Positions 24,201-31,785 of a stretch of 64,000 bases of DNA are shown here, piece by piece. The notes under the pieces are model-generated. The model was given only the letters and a program-made list of their open reading frames with translations. It made no database searches and was not told where the DNA came from. Both the position numbers and the translations under genes were made by a program. Within the stretch, counting starts at the first letter, position 1; every line of letters begins with the position of its first letter. This stretch comes from Heliocidaris erythrogramma (taxonomy: Eukaryota > Echinodermata > Echinoidea > Camarodonta > Echinometridae), in contig CM046868.1 in assembly GCA_025617745.1 (NCBI GenBank), forward strand, positions 18,294,615 to 18,358,614. Reading direction: 5' to 3'.

Positions 24201-27200
24201 TTCAGGGGATTCGATGGATTTAAAGCAGATTTTGTGTTTGCAGGTGGTGTAGTTTTAGACGTCATGAGGATAGGACTATGATATTGATATTTTCGTTAAT
24301 ATTCCTTACATTTTGATGACAATTCTGTATCTAAGTTGAAACAAAGCACTCTTCCTGGAGAGACTTCCCTAGAGGCATTCACTGTTGCACTGTCAAGGGA
24401 AGGTATTTCCTGATACTTTTGTTCCATTATTATTAAGAATGTTTAGGGAGGCCATGGTAGTTGTCTAAAGGTTGGATGGTGCCAATTTTATCAGTTTATT
24501 CAGTTACACTGATTGACACATTTTTGATATGGACACCTGCAAGTGGGTACTCTAGTGAAGCTTAAAATACTGTTCTTTATGTTCCAGTGCACTGTCAAAG
24601 TGGTAGCATTTTGTGCACTGCAGCTGGTAACATGGAGGGCATATGGTATAAATTTGGTTTACATTCATTTTGATATCAAGGATTGTAGCTTTCATACAAA
24701 AGATACAAAGAATATACCATATGAAGATTGATATACAGTAACACTCAATGTGGGATGTGTATGGTACTCAAAGTTTACATACTGTTATTCATGGTGACCT
24801 GACGTTAGAGTCATGCAATGACTTTAATATCATCAACATGGCCTTCCTGAGCATATCATAGTCCTGTCATCATGAAGTCGATAACTGCATCACCTGTAGG
24901 ACACGAAATCTAATGAACTCCCTGAAGACCAGGTGAAGGCATGTGTGGACACATCCTCAAGGAGATTGAGCCATTGGAGAACAGGTACTGGCCTGATATC
25001 CCGGCAGAGACCCCTCCGGAAGCCTTGTGACGGTGTATTAAAATAAAGTGAATTACAAGCATTAATGACAAGGATCGGATTCATACTGATTGACAAAGTC
25101 AATAAATCACCAAGGGTGCAAAAAACTATAATTTTCCAAGGGGTATGAATAATTTTGTTGTTAACTGTATGTGACCCTCCACCACAAAAGGACAAATAAG
25201 TCGGAAATTTGGGGTTTTTAAATTTCAACACAGTGTGAAAGCTTAGATTCTAAGCTTTAAAATGAGAAATATAACTTGTCTAGTATGGACTAAGCAAACC
25301 CTTGCAACTTACAATGAGAATGTCAACGTGTCAGACAGGCTAATGACCAAAACAATAGAGAAATCGGACTGTAAAGAAGAGTAACTACATGTATTTAAGA
25401 GCGCCTAATCTGTGTCCTATTGTTTGTCGCACAAAAGGTTGAGTCAAAACTTCCTAGCATACACTGTGAAGTACTAATTGGATTGGGTTGAAACTTTCCA
25501 CACCTTCAGAATAGATATATTTCTTTGTTTCTTTTGATTTTGAATATCAGACAGGGCATAGTTTTTAAGCTGTACCAGAAAAGCGATGTGAAGTTCAATC
25601 CCAGCAAGTTGACACACAGAATTTGAATGTCCAGGAAAACATGGTCATTTTGAGTGTGAGTAAAAACAGATTTCAAGAAGGTATTTTAAGCTGAAATTTT
25701 GTCAGATGGTAGATTAATAAATGAACTTTCAGAAAATACAAAAAAGTTAAAATAATATTTTCAACCCCAAACCACCTTTTTCAGCTGTTTACTCTAAAAC
25801 TCCCATGTAGTGCTGGGACTAAAAACCGGGTACCCGGGTCCCGCCCGAGAGCATCGGGTCCCGGGTCAAAATATTACAGGCCCGTTTCCCGAAAATAAGT
25901 ATTTAATGATTACTCATGTATGTAACATGACAAGGCGGTAGATAACGTCGACCAGCCATTCAATACCTACATGTAAATATCCATGTAGCGCCCCACTGCA
26001 GTGATGTGCTTTCGAGTTTTTCCCAGTGTTAATAGCTTCTTAAGGGTAAATATAAGCTTGTAATTTGTGTTATATGATTTTCGGGTAACCGGGAACCCGC
26101 CCGAAAAATTGTCGGGTTCCCGAATTGAAAAAATACCCGAAACTCCCACCCCTACTCCCATGGTAACTTATTGGTCGTTTTGTGGTGGAGGGTCACACAT
26201 ATATATATATATATATATATATAAGTGTAAGGAAATAACATATACAACAGCTTTGGCAAATCTCGTGGGAATAAATACAAATGTGAAAGAAATTGCGAGA
26301 ATAACGTTGCGTAGCTCAATCAAAGTTCCCCAGAGCTGTCCTCCCTTTTTGAAATTTTTGCAAAGGCTGAAAAATTGTCTCCGCTTGTTAATAATTATTC
26401 TAATGTATACATGTATTCAAAGCATTTGCTTGGATCCAGCTGAGGCACGCGGCTTGTCTTTGTTCAAAACTCACCTGCCCCCGATAAAGGAATTAATTAA
26501 TAAGGTTGAGGATTTGTCAATCTGTCGGTCAATTGAATCTGGTGTCGCCGAAACCACTAACCCGTCTCCGTGGTCTAGTGGTTAAGGCATTGGCGTTCTA
26601 AGCCAACGACCCGGGTTCGATTCCCAGCGGAGACATTTTTTCAGCCTTTGCAAAAATTTCAAAAAGGGAGGACAGCTCTGGGGAACTTTGATTGAGCTAC
26701 ACAACGTTATTCTCGCAATTTCTTTCACATTTATATATATATATATATATACAGTTAACAACAAAATTATTCATACCCCTTGGAAAATTCTAGTTTTTTG
26801 CATTTTTCCTAAAAATGAATGGTTAAATGAAGTTACTTGCACATCACTTGAATACATTTAGTTATCATCTGCAAATGAATGCTGTTTCTGGTTTCACCTC
26901 ATTTGCATAACAATAGAAAAGGTGAATTATCCAAACTGGGTGATGTTCAAAATTATTCATACCCTTGGTGATCTATTGACTTTGTCAATCAGTATGAATC
27001 CAGTCCTTGTGATTAATTAATGCTCGTAACACTTTCTTCACACTGTCACAATGCTTCTGGAGGTCTCTACTGAGATATCAGGCCAATACCCGGTCTCCAA
27101 TGGCCCAATCTCCTTGAGGATGTGTCCACACATGCCTTCACCTGACCTTCAGGGAGTTCATTAGATTTCGTGTCCTACAGGTGATGCAGTTATCGACTTC

Positions 27201-30112
27201 ATGATGACAGGACTATGATATTGAAATTTTCGGTCATTTATTCCATGCATTTTAATGAAAATTCTGTATCTACTTATAAAGCAAAGCACCATTCCTGAAG
27301 AGCCCTTCCCTTTTGCACTGCCTGTGGGAGGGTTCACCTTTATTCATTGGCCCCATTCTTAATCAGAGTGCTCAGGAAGGCCATGTTGGTGGTATTAAAG
27401 TCATTGCATGGCTCTAACGTCAGGTCACCATGAATAACAGTATGTAACCTTTGAGTACCATACACATCCCACATTGACTGTTACTGTACATATCAATCTT
27501 CATATGGTATATTCTTTGTATCTTTGGTATGAAAGCTACAATCCTTGATATCAAAATGAATGTAAACCAAATTTATACCATATGTCCTCCATGTTACCAG
27601 CTGCAGTGCACAAAATGCTACCACTTTGACAGTGCACTGGAACAGAAAGATCAGTATTTTAAGCTTCACTAGAGTACCTACTTGCAGGTGTCCATATCAA
27701 AAATGTGTCAATCAGTGTAACTGAATAAACTGATAAAATTGGCACCATCCAACCTTTAGACAACTACCATGGCCTCCCTAAACATTCTTAATAATAATGG
27801 AACAAAAGTATCAGGAAATACCTTCCCTTGACAGTGCAACAGTGAATGCCTCTAGGGAAGTCTCTCCAGGAAGAGTGCTTTGTTTCAACTTAGATACAGA
27901 ATTGTCATTAAAATGTAAGGAATATTAACGAAAATATCAATATCATAGTCTTATCCTCATGACGTCTAAAACTACACCACCTGCAAACACAAAATCTGCT
28001 TTAAATCCATCAATCCCCTGAAGACCAGGTGATAGCATGTGTGGACAACATCCTCAAGGAGATTGGGCCATTGGAGACCAGGTATTGGCCTGATATCTCA
28101 GTAGAGACCTCCAGCAGCATTGTGACAGTGCGAAGAAAGTGTTACGAGCATTAATCACAAGGATTGGATTCATACTGATTGACAAAGTCAATAGATCACC
28201 AAGGGTATGAACAATTTTGAACATCACCCAGTTTGGATAATTCACCTTTTCTATTGTTATGCAAATGAGGTGAAACCAGAAACAACATTCATTTGCAGAT
28301 GATAACTAAATGTATTCAAGTGATGTGCAATTAAATTCAGTTAACCATTCATTTTTAGGAAAAATGCAAAAAGCTAAAATTTTCCAAGGGGTATGAATAA
28401 TTTTGTTGTTAACTGTATATATACCCCCTTCAAACTTCGTTTGGCGGGGGTATACATGAAAATGCACCAAAATATGCATACAAACTTCAATCATGGTAAC
28501 TTCTATGTTCAGTTTAATCTATCGATCACTCCATTCAAAATAAACCTGCAGAATTGCATTTGTTCTAATCATGCACATGTACAATACCCGAGATTTGACT
28601 TCGGACACTGCTGCTGTAAACTGCTTCAAAGTGCGCTCCATTGAAGCATAATCAATCAACATCTCCTCCAGGGCATCGAGATTCTCACCATCAAATGAAT
28701 CTACATTGTGTAAAACAATTAATTAGAAGAAAAAATAAAAGAAAAAGATAATGAAAAGGAGCTAATAATTTGTTTGACTAGAGACTTGTGTTGGATAAGT
28801 ATAGTACTGTGCATGTGGGAAAGCAAACTAAAATTGTACTTCCCTATCTGGGAAAACAAAGGAACTGATGTGAGAGGCTTTAACCAGAATATTTCAATGT
28901 TTCTGTGGATTAGCCTATTCCAAATAGTGGAAATATGTGTATAGAGGCAAGATTCAACCAAAAAGATGACTTGTTTATTGTGTTCAACAACAATTTCTCC
29001 ACTGCTTTCATATTGACTTTTTGTCTAAAAATGTCAATATTCAAAGAAACATTTCACTTGATAGTATATTTACTTGGTCACGTTGCAGCAACCCAACAAT
29101 TTTTTCTTCTAATAAAATATTTGAGCCTAAAATTTTCGTCATTTATAGGGCAGGGCCACTTTTTCTATAGGGCATATGTGACCCGACGCCTCAAAACCTA
29201 CAATAAGTCGCCAAAATTATTGTTTTAGTTTCATACACTTTTCTGAAAGTAGAGATTCTCAGCTTTCCAATGGTATATCACTTGCTTAGTTTACTCAATG
29301 ATAACGCCGTTAAATATTTAGGATCAGTATGTAACCAGCAATCAATAACTCCTACTCAGAAAAAATGGCCATTTAAGTTCGGAACAAAAGAGTGCTAAAC
29401 CTTCGCTCTCTGTGTGCGCCTAAGTAAAACTGGGTATTCAAATGGCCTTAGCAACCAGTATGAAGGGATTATCAGATTAGGCTGAATTTTGGCAGGCTGC
29501 TCCAAGAGGACCTATTCATTACTCACCTCAAAAAATCAATTTAATACCTTTAGAGGTAAAGTAGTAATTTGGCATTGAACGAAAGTATTACAAATTTCAG
29601 CGATTTTGATTTTTTAGCTCAACAGGTGAAAAAAGGAGTCATTTTAAAATGCCCCAAAAACATATTTCTAAGTCGAATTACGGCTCACAAACCTGAGACA
29701 TGATAGAATGATATTAAATGAACCTACCCATTTCTATCAAAAACAGAAAATCGACTGATCCAAGGAAATTTACTATTTTGGGCTGTTTGCTACGTTGTGG
29801 TCTGTGCGACTTATTGTAGGTTTTGAGGCGGCGGGTCACATATTCTCTTATTACAGCACAAATACAAAATATAGAAAGGGCGCCAAAAGTCTCTCAAGTC
29901 CAAACAGTGACTTTTAGGAGGGGTATTGAGGCTAATTAAAGGGGCATTAAACTATAACTGCATGTGGAAAGTGTGAAAATATGACATGAATTTTTACCTT
30001 CACCCTCCGCTAAATTTCCCACCACATTGAGGATATCCCCCATTCCGCTGGCAATGTTACCCTTCATCTTGCCCAGGCTCTGCACTGCTACATCAACAAC
30101 TTGTGTTGCCAT
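6131..30112 (-). CDS. NSMCE2: NSMCE2/MMS21, SMC5/6-complex SUMO E3 ligase (whole gene, 5 coding exons)
   Basis: The joined exons (30112-29998, 28700-28588, 21274-21127, 19080-18867, 6260-6131) give 720 nt including the stop, a 239-residue protein; human NSMCE2 is 247. In the family the N-terminal helices bind the SMC5 arm and the C-terminal SP-RING recruits the SUMO-charged E2 for DNA-repair sumoylation in the nucleus. Seen here: an N-terminal helical region (about residues 1-125), an acidic stretch rich in Glu/Asp (127-135), then the SP-RING with Cys177 and His179 in a CGH motif and Cys198/Cys203 in a C-x4-C motif, as in human. The tail is basic. Exon phases are 1, 0, 1, 2 and each junction restores a sensible codon, which strongly supports the model. 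The start is the first ATG in frame. No key residue is missing. Untranslated exons and the poly(A) site were not identified. Identification is from remembered family sequence, without a search. Confidence 0.9.
6261..8423. other. NSMCE2 intron 4, proximal part
   Basis: Intronic. A repeat at about 6963-7210 has GTTCGGATAGT and AGGAAAGAATC motifs repeated. An AT-rich insert at about 7211-7446, reading as a retroposed 3' end with A-run on the minus strand, splits that repeat. A foldback follows at 7604-7905. The remainder shows nothing recognised. Confidence 0.5.
7604..7905. repeat. foldback/inverted repeat of about 300 bp
   Basis: ATATGATGCACCACGCGTT near 7608 is mirrored by AACGCGTGGTGCATCATAT ending near 7905. 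Both arms carry GC-rich GCCCCGGGGT segments, and TTAAAAGAGTTGCGACA is mirrored by TGTCGCAACTCTTTAA further in. Confidence 0.65.
8424..8585 (+). repeat. DIRS left terminal inverted repeat
   Basis: It starts TTTACAGCAATAAATCGATG and ends near CTCTTCCTCTTCCG. Its complement lies at the right end and its outer 38 bp are complemented again at 13963-14000. Confidence 0.8.
8956..9663 (+). pseudogene. DIRS gag-like ORF region
   Basis: Open frame of about 235 codons whose C-terminal part (WDQVSQSGFSEDDAS, ALLEKYLPDTFFF) looks like a DIRS first ORF. The N-terminal part runs through a C-rich tract and a 30-35 bp minisatellite at about 9064-9160 and may not be original. A second, truncated copy of the C-terminal part lies at 11405-11593. 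Confidence 0.5.
9064..9160 (+). repeat. minisatellite (about 34-bp units)
   Basis: Units of the form GGATATCCGGTTCGGATACC plus GGTTTTTACC are repeated about three times. Confidence 0.75.
10547..10970 (+). repeat. small tandem duplication of about 210 bp in the RT region
   Basis: ATATCGCCCCCTTTCTAGAG at 10547 recurs at about 10758, together with the following RT-coding sequence. The same pair is present in the second large copy at about 12477 and 12689, so this duplication predates the large one. Confidence 0.85.
10550..11307 (+). pseudogene. DIRS reverse transcriptase, copy 1 (broken)
   Basis: Pieces in more than one frame encode EIQELLEKGAIERVRD, IIPKRSGKLRMILNMRVINT and SVDLKDAYFHIPIHPSSRDL, then FKALPCGPKPAPRVFTRVVS and SMDDWLL. 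These are RT motifs in the expected order. The DD pair follows Ser-Met where Tyr-x is usual. Frames are broken by the internal duplication. Confidence 0.8.
12480..13238 (+). pseudogene. DIRS reverse transcriptase, copy 2 (broken)
   Basis: Same motifs and same breaks as copy 1. This copy continues directly into the RNase H region, so it is the copy in native context at its 3' side. Confidence 0.8.
13244..13900 (+). pseudogene. DIRS RNase H region
   Basis: Open frame of 218 residues: RPSRERVQTIVLLARSLRRL, a spacer, then YVGIDGSLHVSPFF, VRILTDKTTVAAYINRQGG and PGRDNLITEFLSRG. These match the RNase H-like part of DIRS polyproteins. A short duplication (CGGCTTCATATGAGGCCTTT) lies at about 13393-13435. 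It ends with TAG at 13898-13900. Confidence 0.75.
13963..14058 (+). repeat. DIRS internal complementary region
   Basis: The first part (13963-14000) is the reverse complement of the left outer end. The second part (14001-14058) is the reverse complement of the right outer end, including the sequence now beyond the Tc1 insertion at 15924-15972. The join point therefore fixes both element ends. Confidence 0.8.
14118..15972 (+). repeat. DIRS right terminal inverted repeat, split by a transposon
   Basis: Arm 14118-14250 complements the left repeat. After the Tc1-like element the repeat resumes at 15924 with GATACATAGATTTATC and ends at about 15972 with ATAATTTTCTTG. The right end carries about 25 bp not present on the left, as is usual for DIRS ends. 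Confidence 0.75.
14251..15921. mobile_element. Tc1-like IR/DR element, copy 1
   Basis: CAGTTAACAACAAAATTATT to its complement, flanked by TA on both sides (14249-14250, 15922-15923). Each end holds an outer and an inner direct repeat of the type CAAAATTATTCATACCC, about 190 bp apart: the IR/DR layout of Sleeping Beauty-like Tc1 elements. The whole element is one diverged palindrome. No transposase frame is readable. It sits in the right DIRS repeat. Confidence 0.85.
16041..16972. mobile_element. TTAA-flanked MITE, copy 1
   Basis: TTAA (16037-16040), AGTAGAACACT ... AGTGTTCTACT, TTAA (16973-16976), 932 bp. A second copy in the same orientation lies at 34192-35122. TTAA duplication and short TIRs suggest a piggyBac-mobilised MITE. 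No coding frame. Confidence 0.75.
16977..18258. other. NSMCE2 intron 4, AT-rich stretch
   Basis: It contains the small MITE at 17341-17452 and a C-run at about 17778-17792. Nothing else could be supported. Confidence 0.5.
17341..17452. mobile_element. short hairpin MITE (112 bp)
   Basis: GAAAGGAAGTTGTCGGATAT is mirrored by the sequence ending ATATCTGACAAGTCCTTTC, arms of about 31 bp. Each arm contains the smaller palindrome TGTCGGATA/TATCCGACA. Confidence 0.65.
18259..18423. mobile_element. short TIR MITE (about 165 bp)
   Basis: ACTATTAATACATGGTTG is mirrored by CAACCATGTATTAATAGT, with arm similarity continuing about 45 bp inward (GCGTTAGGGCGATC / GATCGCACCAACGC). Confidence 0.6.
18424..18866. 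other. NSMCE2 intron 4, end before exon 4
   Basis: Open frames here are chance; no gene or element recognised. Confidence 0.4.
18867..19080 (-). CDS. NSMCE2: NSMCE2 coding exon 4 (acidic linker and SP-RING)
   Basis: The acceptor AATAG precedes 19080; the donor GTAAGTG after 18867 is near consensus. The exon encodes the Glu/Asp-rich linker, the family signature around VMTQTEVGTKCPFTQQEMTN and the CGHHYE zinc-ligand motif. It leaves in phase 2, and the split Arg codon is completed in exon 5. Confidence 0.92.
20015..20928. mobile_element. hAT-like non-autonomous element
   Basis: Perfect 12-bp ends TAAGCCTGAGTC / GACTCAGGCTTA flanked by the 8-bp target duplication GTGAGATG (20007-20014 and 20929-20936). 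Subterminal TCGAT-rich blocks mirror each other. 914 bp, no transposase, in NSMCE2 intron 3. Confidence 0.8.
21127..21274 (-). CDS. NSMCE2: NSMCE2 coding exon 3
   Basis: A pyrimidine-rich acceptor ending GCACAG precedes 21274; the donor GTGCCA follows 21127 and is weak but gives the right phase (1). It encodes 49 residues including KDNSDSDLQGHYKVQEFRNK, aligning with the human KNSDADFQNNEKFVQFKQQL region. This is the last helical segment before the acidic linker. Confidence 0.87.
21640..22740 (+). pseudogene. decayed Crypton-like tyrosine recombinase
   Basis: In a mix of frames with stops, the right part reads THKATVPTF, PVGKHTLQNFMITLSKNAGL, MYKNHFLQATG and then SLASYTGCASCDRKQQMH. The first pieces match the C-terminal recombinase domain of Crypton elements and Crypton-derived host genes (ZMYM/KIAA1958/QRICH types), where the pattern is GK..L...M...S..AGL.K.YTNH..RAT and later SL.SY. 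The catalytic Arg of NHxxRAT is Gln here. The segment 21640-22380 has coding-like fragments I cannot place and is assumed to belong. It lies in NSMCE2 intron 2 in antisense orientation. Confidence 0.5.
23804..25167. mobile_element. Tc1-like IR/DR element, copy 2 (internally deleted)
   Basis: Same ends as copy 1 with TA at 23802-23803 and 25168-25169. It is 1364 bp; the right arm is shortened and the inner direct repeat there is lost. No transposase. Confidence 0.8.
25170..26197. mobile_element. TGTGACCC-ended MITE, copy 1
   Basis: TGTGACCCTCCACCACAAAA is mirrored by TTTTGTGGTGGAGGGTCACA. It abuts the TA of Tc1-like copy 2 on the left and an (AT)n run on the right. A hAT-like element is nested at 25808-26154. 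Related ends occur at 29177-29840. Confidence 0.75.
25808..26154. mobile_element. hAT-like MITE nested in the TGTGACCC element
   Basis: The target duplication CTCCCATG occurs at 25800-25807 and 26155-26162. Ends TAGTGCTGGGACT and, complemented, TAGGGGTGGGAGT fit the hAT pattern. The interior is GC-rich with repeated CGGGTACCCGGG and CGGGAACCCG palindromes. Confidence 0.75.
26281..26730. repeat. inverted repeat enclosing a tRNA-Arg gene
   Basis: The left arm 26281-26385 and right arm 26626-26730 are near-perfect complements of about 105 bp. The arms include the last nine bases of the tRNA (AGCGGAGAC), so a fragment of the tRNA 3' end lies inverted on the left. (AT)n runs flank the unit. Confidence 0.85.
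26564..26634 (+). tRNA. tRNA-Arg (anticodon TCT), intronless
   Basis: The acceptor stem GTCTCCG/CGGAGAC pairs fully. The D stem GTCT/AGGC pairs with a wobble. The anticodon stem TTGGC/GCCAA encloses the loop GTTCTAA, giving anticodon TCT with T33. The T arm has one C-A mismatch. The A box TGGTCTAGTGG and B box GGTTCGATTCC are good. It could be functional or a recently mobilised copy, given the inverted repeats. Confidence 0.8.
26752..28415. mobile_element. Tc1-like IR/DR element, copy 3
   Basis: Full length (1664 bp) with TA at 26750-26751 and 28416-28417, the same outer and inner direct repeats at both ends, and the same diverged whole-element palindrome as copy 1. No transposase frame survives. 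Confidence 0.85.
28588..28700 (-). CDS. NSMCE2: NSMCE2 coding exon 2
   Basis: The acceptor TGTAG precedes 28700 and the donor GTATTG follows 28588. The exon enters in phase 1 and leaves in phase 0. It encodes LDALEEMLIDYASMERTLKQ and onward, matching the helix that in human reads around MDKAMVEFATLDRQL. This helix contributes to SMC5 binding in the family. Confidence 0.85.
29177..29840. mobile_element. TGTGACCC-ended MITE, copy 2
   Basis: TGTGACCCGACGCCTCAAAA is mirrored by TTTTGAGGCGGCGGGTCACA, with TA on both sides (29175-29176, 29841-29842). 664 bp, no coding frame, in NSMCE2 intron 1. The TA duplication fits the Tc1/mariner group. Confidence 0.75.
29998..30112 (-). CDS. NSMCE2: NSMCE2 coding exon 1 (start codon)
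   Basis: ATG at 30112-30110; the frame is open further upstream but offers no other ATG. It encodes about 38 residues including SLGKMKGNIASGMGDI, which resembles the N-terminal helix of vertebrate NSMCE2. The donor GTAAAA follows 29998 and leaves phase 1. A second donor, GTGAAG, 6 nt earlier also gives phase 1 and would drop two residues, so the last two codons are uncertain. Confidence 0.82.
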
Positions 30113-30515
30113 AGCGCTATTGATGATCTGATGCTCCAATCAGGAGAAATACACTCTTTTGCTCTACACAAAAGATAAAAACAAAAATCATACAATGGTC
30201 AATATACAAAATTTTACATACATATACACAGGGTCCTTTTCAGGGCATAACAGCCTTGGTGCTTATACCAAGCAAGCTATAAGGGTACCCACAAGGGTAA
30301 TAAGTATACCATACTTTTAGCATGTACATTGTAAAGTGTTTTTGGTCTTCCCAAACCACCTCCACAGGATGCCACTAAAAAGCCACAAAATCTGTATTAG
30401 TTATTAATTCAGAACAAAACAATTGCCATTGTGTGTTGCAGCTGTCACTACTGCCAACATTTTGCTGTCCAGTGTCATTATTATTGATTCATTACTCTGG
30501 GTTAAAAAGGTGTTC
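30113..30515. other. upstream flank of NSMCE2 start
   Basis: This should contain the NSMCE2 5' UTR or promoter. No TATA box, CpG-rich block or clear factor site could be supported. Confidence 0.35.
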
Positions 30516-30677
30516 AGGGGGGTGTTTCATAAAGCTGTTCGTAAGTTATGCACGACTGGTGATCAGTTCTTGTGCTAAATGATTGAGAACCTGATTAGTA
30601 TAGCACCCAAGAACATGTTCCAGTCGTTCGTAAAGTCATTCGTAACTTTACGAACAGCATTATGAAACACCCCCCTG
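30516..30677. mobile_element. short TIR MITE (GGGTGTTTCATAAAGC family), copy 1
   Basis: GGGGGGTGTTTCATAAAGCT is mirrored by GCATTATGAAACACCCCCC, and CTGTTCGTAAG / CTTTACGAACAG inside. A relative lies at 57388-57684. Confidence 0.75.
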
Positions 30678-31160
30678 GAATTTCAGTTGCAATACACAAT
30701 AATTGTTGTATTCTGAATTGATTACTGATACACACATATTTTGTGGCCTTGATATTTCAAAAAGTGAAAATTCTAAGTAAATATTCAGAGCAATATTTAA
30801 AGAAAAGTATTCAGCATATTACATCCTTCAACTTTATAATGTAAAATCCTCAGTCCGATACCATGTATAGTTTTGTTGTTGTTATATTAACAAGCAAAAG
30901 TGTCCATTGTTTTTTTGTTTTTTTTAACCTAGTACAAAGGTCGGATTGCCTTAGACAGCAATAACCATCTGGTATGGGAATTCTTTATTAGAACTGACAT
31001 GTGTCAACCTTCCCCAGTACACAAACGGTACTGGTAGTCCATAATGCCAGAAAAAGTGGGTGGTTATCGCGCCTGCAATGCCACCGTTAATATTCATATC
31101 AATGCATATGTATTTGTGCATGCACCGTTAAGCTTTCGCTTAAACTTTTCGGATATAAAG

Positions 31161-31785
31161 GCGCTGTCACATCTTTCCGGGCAAGCTACGTGGGATTTTC
31201 CCGCACGCAGGATAATTTCTGCAGGCAGACAAGAATGTTGGCAAGTTTTGCGTGCGTCTAACCTGCTGGACGCGTGCTACTTACGTTTTACTTGCGTGTA
31301 GTCCGTGTGACCTGCAGGTGATTCGCGTGGGTGGCCCGTGAGAGCTTTGAAAGTGATCTGTGCTAATTACGGGCAACATACGGGCGCTGCAAGGTTTCTG
31401 CGTCAAAAATACCTGCGAGTTGCGAATGGATGGAGAAACCATCATTTCTTCGAGTTATAGAAACACCTGTACTATGCTCGTAGAATGCCGGCAGATGACA
31501 CACGTTTCTGACGCATAGCCGCAGATCCACGGGCAACCTATGTACATCAAGCGGGTTAACTGCCTGTGACTTGCTGCTGCACTACTGCAGTGTTCTGCGT
31601 GGACCCGGAAGAAGTTTTGAGCATGCTCAAAACCTGGCTGCCGGTAAATCGGACTTGCGTGCGCAGCTGCGGGCAAGCACGGGCGAGATACGTGCTAGGT
31701 ACTGTCAGTTGCGGGCCATCTGCGGGGACCTGCAGGTAGCAAAAATTGTTCCCTGCAAGGCTTCCCCGGAAAGATGTGACAGCGC
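31161..31785. mobile_element. TIR MITE (GCGCTGTCACATC ends)
   Basis: GCGCTGTCACATCTTTCCGG is mirrored by CCGGAAAGATGTGACAGCGC. The GC-rich interior is full of short GCGTGC/GCACGC words. No supported gene. Confidence 0.75.

Larger units (their letters stand above)
23193..28456. repeat. element B, copy 2, split by nested insertions
   Basis: It starts TTTATACCCCTGCCCC and carries units of about 155-160 bp (TATGTCTTGCACATCTT at about 23351, 23505, 23666). It reaches CGCTGATTCCTATA at 23803, where insertions begin. It resumes at 28416 with TATATACCCCCTTCAAAC and ends GGCGGGGGTATA at 28456. Copy 1 (4972-5481) shows the uninterrupted sequence. Confidence 0.75.
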
